64,000 nt of DNA from NCBI GenBank assembly GCA_025618425.1, contig CM046833.1, positions 33,540,247-33,604,246 of the forward strand. Direction: 5' to 3'. Source of the stretch: Heliocidaris tuberculata. Lineage: Eukaryota > Echinodermata > Echinoidea > Camarodonta > Echinometridae. The first letter of the stretch is position 1. Each line of letters starts with the position of its first letter. The position numbers were made by a program, and so were the translations under genes. The notes below the pieces were generated by a model. That model was not told where the DNA came from and did not search any database. It saw nothing but the letters and a program-made list of their open reading frames with translations. Shown here in pieces: positions 56,172-64,000 of the stretch.

Positions 56172-56497
56172 TAAATATGTGATGTGAAAAATCAAGTGGA
56201 TGAGAGAAAAAGTGGCGTAGCAACCGATATTCATTGTTACTCCTTACTGCCTTTTTGTGGAAATAACTGCAGATGTTGCAAAAACTGTCGAACCCTATCT
56301 TTGACCCCTTTTGCCAAATGCCTTAACCACTAAACCATAGACAGACATCCCTTTCAATCCGTTAGCAGTTAATTAATTCCTTTTATTTGGGGGGGGGGGG
56401 GAGGTAGGAAAGTTTTGAACTGACATGCAGCAAAAGTCTTAGTTCGACATGGTACCCGTTCGACATCGACCTAAGACTGTTTTGTGCCTCTCGCTCT

Positions 56498-56528
<31 letters not shown>

Positions 56529-56596
56529 ACTGTCTCTACCACATGTCCTCTGTATGGGGTTCTGTTGCTTATTACTGTCAATTCTTTCTCTTTCAG

Positions 56597-56804
56597 GAGG
56601 AAGATAGTAGAGAAGTGCCCTCTGAGTGGAGCCTGCTACCTGCCTCAATTCAAAGGTGAAATCTGTCAGGAGACCCAGGTCACTGAGAACGGCAAGGACA
56701 CCATCAGCCTTCGAATTAGCCCTCTACAGTTCGATAATCATCATCATTCCAGAGGTTGTAAAGTTGTAAAGGATGCTACCGTGCCCTGGGGCAACCAAAG
56801 TTAG
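56597..56804 (+). CDS. COPA: Duplicate COPA terminal exon (possible alternative last exon or pseudo-exon)
   Basis: After the acceptor CTTTCAG (ends 56596) the phase-2 frame encodes [20 protein letters not shown], then [20 protein letters not shown] and SPLQF. This is the C-terminal 46 residues of alpha-COP with about seven changes. A 1-base deletion relative to COPA (TTCGATAA for TTCCGATAA) removes the normal Arg-stop and extends the frame 22-23 residues through [13 protein letters not shown] to a TAG at 56802. A 3' UTR-like flank and a poly(A) signal (57949-57954) follow. Splicing from COPA exon 25 across 18 kb is formally possible in frame. The intact frame suggests either recent duplication or use; transcript data would decide. 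The upstream COPA exons are not duplicated here. Confidence 0.6.
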
Positions 56805-58272
56805 CCAGTGGGCAAGACTTTCATGCTTGGGCATGTATAGTTCTGTATAATATTATTAAGATACAACATATATGAATTTGTTTATTAGCAAGTGGGAAAG
56901 GAATCCATTTTAGGCACTTCATGTAGCAGCCTTCCCTTTTATGTACAGATTGTTAGAGTGAGGTTACTCAAATAGAAGCTTTATTATTATTTTTTGTAGC
57001 ATATCACTGTTTTCATGTATGGGCTGTGGAGCCGGGGGGGGGGGGGGAGGGGCTGCAGCTCCCCACTTTTTTGAGTAGACACTTAAAAGAAATATCGGAA
57101 AAAAGGCTAGAAAATTGTCATTAACGAGTGAAATCAGATCAGCCCCCCCCCCCCCCCCCCCACTTTCAAAAACGCTCCGCGGCCCCTGGCATGGATGGTG
57201 ACTATATTAGCCTTTTCAAGACTGTTCCATATTAAATATGTCTAGGTAATCAACAAATTTGAAAGAAGAGAATACAGAAGCTCTTTGAAGTAAATGAGGG
57301 GGAAAGTGATACATGTATTTGTAGAAAGAGCTTGTGCTTGATCGAACAGTTTACAAACTACTTTGTCAAGGTTTAGACTATAGAACATTGTAAACACTTC
57401 CTTTTTTACGTTTTGAGGCAGCATAAAGGCTCTCTCGAAGTGTTGCTGTTTAACTTATTTGTGTTCATCATTGTTAGCACTTCTATAGATCGAGACCGAC
57501 ACATAATATTTTCCAGTGAATTTTGGTCATGATTTGTGATGATTACATGAATGAAATTCCCTCTTTTGCAGAATTCTTATTCCCAAATGTAACTCTAACT
57601 CCGTCTTACAGGTACTCTTTACCGTATATTAAAGTCTTTTCATGTGGTAAATTGTACATAAATCTATTCTTATCTGCTGAAAAAAAAATGGGTCGGAACT
57701 TGTTGCAGTTAGTGACAATTTCATATTTTGAAAGAAACATTTAACCTGGGATTTGTTTCCTTGGTTATGTTACTTCTTTGGTCTTTTTATGCTTCGGCCT
57801 TTTTCAATGTTAAATTATACCTATAATAAATGATAACTGATTATATCCATTAATTTTCAAAGTCATGACATGGTTCATGCAAGTAGGTTTGAAAAGAAGA
57901 AAAGAAAAAAAAAAGCAAGAAAATACATTGTAAGCGTTATCATGTCTTAATAAAGATATCAATTATTGCAATATACTTACAAACTTGAATTTTTATTTTC
58001 TTCATTGTTCCTTGTTTGCATGCTTTCTAGAGTGAACGAATAGTACCTTTAACATTTGACTTATGTATATCAACCTTCCAAACCATGACACATTTTATGT
58101 ATATGCAGTTTCATTTAGACTGAACCAGAGAGGAGAGAAAGAATAGGTTGCAACCCATGTTTTCTGCGAACGTTACATGTGTATTTACATAGAGAATATT
58201 GCATGGGAAAGGTTGCATACCTGTCATAAAATAATATGAATCGCGCTGATAACAGCTGCAAATAAAACTATC
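56805..58272 (+). other. COPA: Duplicate of the COPA 3' UTR region (copy C)
   Basis: Matches 38960-41640 in order, without the MITE at 39475-40301. Landmarks: TAGAAGCTTTATTATT, the GTTTAACTTATTTGTG junction near 57450 that is the empty site for that MITE, CTTAATAAAGATATC with AATAAA at 57949-57954, and CTGCAAATAAAACTAT up to 58272, where homology stops at the next element. Confidence 0.85.
57014..57197. mobile_element. Small G/C-run MITE in copy C
   Basis: An insertion relative to COPA at about 39230, between CATGTATG (57014-57021) and CATGGATG (57190-57197), which look like an 8-bp duplication with one change. The ends GGAGCCGGGGG and CGCTCCGCGGCCCCTGG are loosely inverted, with a long G run inside the left end and a long C run near the right end. 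Confidence 0.6.
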
Positions 58273-58519
58273 TGGGCCCCGCTGCAGAAAACGTACCATT
58301 AAAGGTTACCTGAGGCCTGAAAAAATAATTTGTGTATAGTTAGCTTACACAAAATCAACCCCAGAAAACTTAACACGACATTCAACGGTGACAGGATACA
58401 GGAGATATTGATTTTTGAAAATAAAATACCCCCCAAAATTAATATAAATAAGACTTGAGCAAAGACTAGTCGATCGATCACGATAGCTCACCTAACGATA
58501 TATCGATACAGGAACGTCT

Positions 58520-61500
58520 TCACTTTCAATTTTGGATTCGATAAATGAATTTTGCGACTTAGTTCTAATTTATTTGTTGTTTCATTTGGTCTGTAGATTC
58601 TTTGTAATTTATGCGCCAAACCAATTTTCTATTCGATTTAAACGTTTAGCGTTGAATACTGTCTTGATTCATCTGTTGTTTTGTTTGGGTTGTAGATTCT
58701 CCATAAATTACGCGGCAACTGAATTTTCAGTTCGATAAAAACAGTTTGCGTTGGATACTTCATCCATTTGATGTGGTTGTATATTATTTGTAAGTTACGC
58801 GCAGAATCAATTTGCAGTTTAATTTCCAATTCGATAAAAAAAAAAAAACATTTTGCGTTGTATACTTCATTCATTTCATATTTTATTTGGGTTGCATATT
58901 ATTCCTAAGATAAGCGCCAAATCAATTTTTGATTCGATAAATGTATCTTGCGTCATAGTTCTAATTTGTTTGTTGTTTCATTGGTCTGTAAATTCTTTGT
59001 AATTGATGCGCCAAACCAATGTTATATTCGACATAAACGTTTTGTGTTGAATACTTGATTCATTTGTTTTCTTTGGTTTGTAGATTCTCTATGAATTACG
59101 CGCCAACTTATATTTTTCATTTCGATAAACACATTTTGCGTTGTATACTTCATTTATTTCATATTTTATTTGGGTTGTATATTATCCCTAAGTTATAAGC
59201 GCCAATCAATTTTCGATTCGATATATGTATTTTGCGTCTTATTTCTAATTTATTTGTTGATTCTTTTGGTCTGTAGATTCTTTGTAATTTATGCGCCGAA
59301 CCAATTTTCGATATAAAAATTGTGCGTTGTATACTTCATCCATTTCATGTTTGATTTGGGTTGTATATTCATTAGTTACGCGCCAAATCAATTTCCAATC
59401 GAAAAAAAAAAAAAAATTGCGTTGTATACTTCATTCATTTCATATTTAATTTGGGTTGTATATTATTCCTAAGTTAAGCGCCAAATCAATTTTCGATTCA
59501 ATATATATATTTTGCTTCTTAGTTCTAATTTATTTGTTGTTTCATTTGGTCTGTAGAGTCTTTGTAATTTATGCGCCGAACCAATTTTCTATTCGATATA
59601 AACATTTTGCGTTGTATACTTCATCCATTTGATGTTTTATTAGGATTGTATATTATTCATTAGTTACGTGCCAAATCAATTTCCAATCGATAAAAAAAAA
59701 AAACATTTTGCGTTGTATACTTCATTCATTTCATATTTTATTTGGGTTGTATATTATTCCTAAGTTAAGCGCCAAATCAATTTTCGATTCGATAAATATA
59801 TTTTGCGTCTTAGTTCTAATTTATTTGTTGTTTCGCTTGGTCTGTAGATTCTTTGTAATTTATGCGCCGAACCAATTTTCTATTCGATAAAAACATTTTG
59901 CGTTGTATACTTTATTCATTTCATATTTTATTTGGGTTGTACATTATCCCTAAGTTAAGCGCCAAATCAATTTTCGATTCGATATGTGTATTTTGCGTCT
60001 TATTTCTAATTTATTTGTTGTTTCATTTGGTCTGTAGATTCTTTGTAATTTATGCGCCGAACCAATTTTATATTCGATATAAAAATTGTGCGTTGTATAC
60101 TTCATCCATTTTATCTTTTATTTGGGTTGTAGATTCTTCATAAATTACGCGCCAACTTATAATTTTCATTTCGATAAAAACATTTTGCGTCGTATACTTC
60201 ATTCATTTTGTTTTATTTGAGTTGTATCCCTAAGTTAAGCGCCAAATCAATTTTTGATTTGATAAATATATTTTGCGTCTTAGTTCTAATTTATTTGTTT
60301 CACTTGGTCTGTAGATTCTTTGTAATTTATGCGCCGAACCAATTTTCTATTCGATATAAACATTTTGCGTTGTATACTTCATTCATTTTATATTTTATTT
60401 GGGTTGTATATTATCCATTAGTTACGTGCCAAATTAAATTTCAATCGATAAAAAAACATTTTGCGTTGTATACTTCATTCATTTCATATTAAATTTGGGT
60501 TGTACATTATCCCTAAGTTAAGCGCCAAATCAATTTTCGATTCGATAAATGTATTTTGCGTCTTAGTTCTAATTTATTTGTTGTTTCATTTGGTCTGTAG
60601 ATTCTTTGTAATTTATGCGCCGAACCAATTTTCTATTCGATATAAACATTTTGCGTTGTATACTTCATCCATTTGATGTTTTATTAGGATTGTATATTAT
60701 CCATTAGTTACGTGCCAAATCAATTTTCAATCGATAAAAAAACATTTTGCGTTGTATACTTCATTCATTTCATATTAAATTTGGGTTGTACATTATCCCT
60801 AAGTTAAGCGCCAAATCAATTTTCGATTCGATAAATGTATTTTGCGTCTTAGTTCTAATTTATTTGTTGTTTCATTTGGTCTGTAGAGTCTTTGTAATTT
60901 ATGCGCCGAACCAATTTTCTATTCGATATAAACATTTTGCGTTGTATACTTCATCCATTTGATGTTTTATTAGGATTGTATATTATTCATTAGTTACGTG
61001 CCAAATCAATTTCCAATCGATTAAAAAAAAAAAATTTTGCGTTGTATACTTCATTAATTTCATATTTTATTTGGGTTGTATATTATTCCTAAGTTAAGCG
61101 CCAAATCAATTTTCGATTCGATAAATATATTTTGCGTCTTAGTTCTAATTTATTTGTTGTTTCATTTGGTCTGTAGATTCTTTGTAATTTATGCGCCGAA
61201 CCAATTTTCTATTCGATAAATATATTTTGCGTCTTAGTTCTAATTTATTTGTTGTTTCGCTTGGTCTGTAGATTCTTTGTAATTTATGCGCCGAACCAAT
61301 TTTCTGTTCGATAAAAACATTTTGCGTTGTATACTTCATCCATTTGATGTTTTATTTGGGTTGTATATTATCCATAAGTTACGCCCCAAATCAATTTTCG
61401 ATTTGATAAATGTATTTTGCGTCTTAGTTCTAATTTATTTGTTGTTTCATTTGGTCTGTAGAGTCTTTGTAATATATGCGCCGAACCAATTTTCTATTCG

Positions 61501-62355
61501 ATATAAACATTTTGCGTTGTATACTTCATCCATTTGATGTTTTATTAGGATTGTACATTATCCCTAAGTTAAGCGCCAAATCAATTTTCGATTCGATAAA
61601 TTTATTTTGCGTCTTAGTTCTAATTTATTTGTTGTTTCATTTGGTCTGTAGAGTCTTTGTAATTTATGCGCCGAACCAATTTTCTATTCGATATAAACAT
61701 TTTGCGTTGTATACTTCATCCATTTGATGTTTTATTAGGATTGTATATTATTCATTAGTTACGTGCCAAATCAATTTCCAATCGATTAAAAAAAAAAAAT
61801 TTTGCGTTGTATACTTCATTAATTTCATATTTCATTTGGGTTGTATATTATTCCTAAGTTAAGCGCCAAATCAATTTTCGATTCGATAAATATATTTTGC
61901 GTCTTAGTTCTAATTTATTTGTTGTTTCATTTGGTCTGTAGATTCTTTGTAATTTATGCGCCGAACTAATTTTCTATTCGATAAATATATTTTGCGTCTT
62001 AGTTCTAATTTATTTGTTGTTTCGCTTGGTCTGTAGATTCTTTGTAATTTATGCGCCGAACTAATTTTCTATTCGATATTAACATTTTGCGTTGTATACT
62101 TCATTCATTTGTTGTTTAATTTGGGGTATAGAATCCCCGTAAGTTACGCTCCAAATCAAGTTTTGATTCTTTAAAAACATTCTCCGTTGTATGACTTTAT
62201 GTATTTGTTGTTTTATTTTGGTTGTAGATTATCTATAAGTTACGCCCTAAATCAATTTCCAATTAGATAAAAACATTTTACGTTGTATCCTTTATTCATT
62301 TGTTGTTTCATTAGGGTTAAATATTACCCATAAGTTCCGCCCCAAATCAATTTTC
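58520..62355. repeat. ~95-bp satellite with trimeric higher-order structure
   Basis: All monomers share GCGCCAA(A)TCAATTTT and TTTTGCGT. Type A continues CTTAGTTCTAATTTATTTGT; types B and C continue TGTATACTTCAT. Starts of type A units lie near 59230, 59510, 59801, 59991, 60271, 60554, 60840, 61130, 61225, 61415, 61605, 61895 and 61990. The spacings are all near 95, 190 or 285 bp. A larger unit of about 765 bp is repeated (60840, 61130 and 61225 recur at 61605, 61895 and 61990). Open frames here are repeat-borne, not genes. Confidence 0.95.
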
Positions 62356-62490
62356 GAGTGTTTGTCAGCCGGGGCGCTGTACATAGCAGATGACAAAGCG
62401 ATAATGCGATCGCGATAATTCCACTATCGCGTCTTGGCGTTCGCCGAACGTGCACGCATAAAAAAAAACGCTCACGCATAGAAAACTGCT

Positions 62491-62524
62491 CGCGCGGAAC
62501 TCAACTGCAGTTGAGTTCCGCGCG
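62491..62524. repeat. Perfect 34-bp palindrome
   Basis: The 17-base half CGCGCGGAACTCAACTG is followed directly by its exact reverse complement, with no loop. It is far more GC-rich than the satellite to its left and could extrude a cruciform or serve as a protein-binding site. Confidence 0.95.
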
Positions 62525-62800
62525 TCGTTCGTTCACGCTGTCCTTTATTCTCTTTAAACTCCTTAACCGCTAACCTGTAGAATGCCGGGTAAAGTTATTT
62601 GGGGTTAATTTTATACATTCTAACTGTATACAAATTATTTTTTTGGCCTCAGAGACCCTTTAACGGTAACTTTGCCATCAATGGTAACTCCCATGGAAAC
62701 CTTGATTCTGATTGGCTGTTAAGTGATGTTACCATGGTAATTACCATTGATAGCAGAGTTACCATTAATTTAATGGTAACAACCAATCCAGCAGCAATGC

Positions 62801-63224
62801 AGCAACCAATTCTTATTGATAATTTGAAGTGCAGAATTTCAGAGTAGCCCTCTTAATTAATGGAGGGTCAGTCTGGGTCCCTTTGAACCCGGCTGCTTTT
62901 TTTTTCTCTTAGCTGCATGAAAAATAAAATTTCATACATGACCTGCCTTTGCAGAGGAATCTCATTCATTAAGGATCATAGCACAAACAATTGTGATGAA
63001 AATATATGGATCACTCTAATATTCAATGAGACACTGTAATACAGCCCCAGTGACTGGAATATCAACAAAATTCCATGTGGTCTTAAACTTTTGTAAGTGA
63101 CTCTATATGTATAATCAATATTGCCTAAAAGCAGAGCCAGAAAATATCATTATTGTCATTATAAGGCATTGGTCGTTTTTTTTTTTTTTTTTTACACATT
63201 ACAATTAAGTTTGCCTATGTGTTC
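62801..63224. other. Non-coding stretch
   Basis: Single-copy AT-rich sequence with a T run at about 63177-63193. No gene was recognised. Confidence 0.6.
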
Positions 63225-63229
63225 CTCTT

Positions 63230-64000
63230 AGGAATAGGGAAGAAGAATATGTATAGTATTAATGAGGAAGATGAATTAATCTTCATGATCTTGGAGTAAC
63301 GATGGGGAACATGATTTAATCTTCAAGTATAGGTGGGGAAAATAATTTATTCTTCGAGGAGGGATTTAGGAGATGAATTGATTTTCGAGTAAGAATGGGG
63401 AAGATGGTATACTATTTGACTAAGGATGAGGAAGAAGAATAATACTTAATATAAGTAGGGATGAGGACGATGATTTAAACTTTTGAGTAAAGGTGGGGAA
63501 GATAAATTAATCTTCAAGTAGGAATGGGGAAGATGAATTAATCTTCAAGTAGGAATGGGGAAGATGAATTAATCTTCGAGTAGAGGTGGGGAAGATGATT
63601 TAATCTTCGAGTAGAGGTCGCGAAGATGATTTAATCTTCAAGTAGGAATGGGGAAGATGAATTAATCTTCAAGTAGAGGTCGCGAAGTTGATTTCATCTT
63701 TAAGTGGGAATGGGGAAGATGAATTAATCTTCAAGTAGGAATGGGGAAGATGAATTAATCTTCAAGTAGCAATGGGGAAGATGATTTAATCTTCGAGTAG
63801 AGGTGGGGAAGATGAATTAATCTTCAAGTAAAGGTGGGGAAGATGAAATAATCTTCGAGTAGGAATGGGACAAATGAATTAATCTCCAAGTAGAGGTGGA
63901 GAAGATGAATTCATCTTCAAGTAGGGATGGGGAAGATGAATTAATCTTTAATTAGGAATGGGGAAGATGATTTAATCTTCGAGTAGAGGTCGCGAAGATG
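63230..64000. repeat. 31-bp minisatellite with a dyad in every unit
   Basis: About 24 copies of a unit close to GGAATGGGGAAGATGAATTA plus ATCTTCAAGTA, spaced 31 bp in the regular part (for example GGGG at 63743 and 63774). Each unit holds GAAGATGAATTAATCTTC, an 18-bp near-perfect inverted repeat. Variants replace GGGGAAG with CGCGAAG. The array is still running at the window end. Confidence 0.93.

Larger units (their letters stand above)
58273..62800. mobile_element. Inverted-repeat-bounded element carrying a satellite array
   Basis: Homology to the COPA 3' flank stops at 58272. Bases 58310-58363 are an imperfect reverse complement of 62600-62652: CTGAGGCC...AATAATTTGTGTATAGTTAG and CAACCCCA on the left match TGGGGTTA...CTAACTGTATACAAATTATT and GGCCTCAG on the right. 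Outside lie ACCATTAAAGGTTACC and, on the right, several TTACCAT/ATGGTAA inverted motifs (62660-62785). Nearly everything between is the ~95-bp satellite plus a GC-richer segment (62360-62580). No transposase is seen. Exact ends are uncertain. Confidence 0.65.

Noticed and set aside
58532..61727. Repeated ORFs encoding a similar 70-90 residue hydrophobic peptide
   Set aside because: They are produced by the 95-bp satellite, whose period (not always a multiple of three) recreates the same frame; stops and frames shift between units and no start or splice context is shared.
63230..64000. CRISPR-like regular 31-bp repeats
   Set aside because: Units are contiguous with no unique spacers, no cas genes exist, and the DNA is plainly animal.

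Overview
The window is animal nuclear DNA: AT-rich, intron-rich, and full of microsatellites, poly-G runs, nonautonomous DNA transposons and decayed non-LTR retrotransposons. Nothing bacterial is present. The protein it encodes, the tRNA-derived SINE type and the LINE types fit a marine invertebrate deuterostome, most likely an echinoderm (sea-urchin-like). That placement is inference, because no species-diagnostic sequence was compared.

The one confident gene is complete: COPA, the alpha subunit of the COPI vesicle coat, on the + strand from ATG 6645 to TAA 38937-38939. I reconstructed 26 coding exons, all with GT-AG introns and consistent phase. They total 3675 nt, or 1224 codons plus stop, the same length I recall for human COPA. 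Exons 1-10 encode the N-terminal WD40 propeller, exons 10-15 the second propeller, exons 15-18 the alpha-solenoid, exons 18-20 an acidic linker and exons 20-26 the C-terminal domain that binds epsilon-COP. A TGACGTGG element of the XBP1/ATF6/CrebA type lies 86 bp upstream of the ATG.

Layout: 1-5975 holds simple repeats and two decayed Jockey/CR1-like LINE copies on the - strand. 5976-6644 is the COPA promoter and 5' leader. 6645-38939 is COPA, whose introns host a hAT element nested in another hAT element (each with its own 8-bp target duplication), two ~3.2 kb terminal-inverted-repeat elements, several hairpin MITEs, a SINE, an L1/Tx1-like 3' fragment, and two decayed tandem copies of the front of exon 14. 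38940 to ~41345 is a probable long 3' UTR.

From 41.3 to 58.3 kb the COPA terminal exon and its 3' flank recur as segmental duplicates: an exon fragment at 42.2 kb, a 3'-UTR-only copy at 44.9-46.8 kb, and a well-preserved copy at 56.6-58.0 kb with splice acceptor, open frame and poly(A) signal. The duplicates act as empty sites that date several transposon insertions. Two large GAA arrays sit at homologous positions. From 58.3 to 62.8 kb an inverted-repeat-bounded element carries a satellite of ~95-bp monomers in higher-order multimers. From ~63.2 kb to the end there is a 31-bp minisatellite whose unit contains an 18-bp dyad.

The most unusual points are the possible alternative COPA last exon, the exon-14 microduplication, the multi-level satellite inside a transposon-like frame, and the nested hAT pair. 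I found no second protein-coding gene that I can support.
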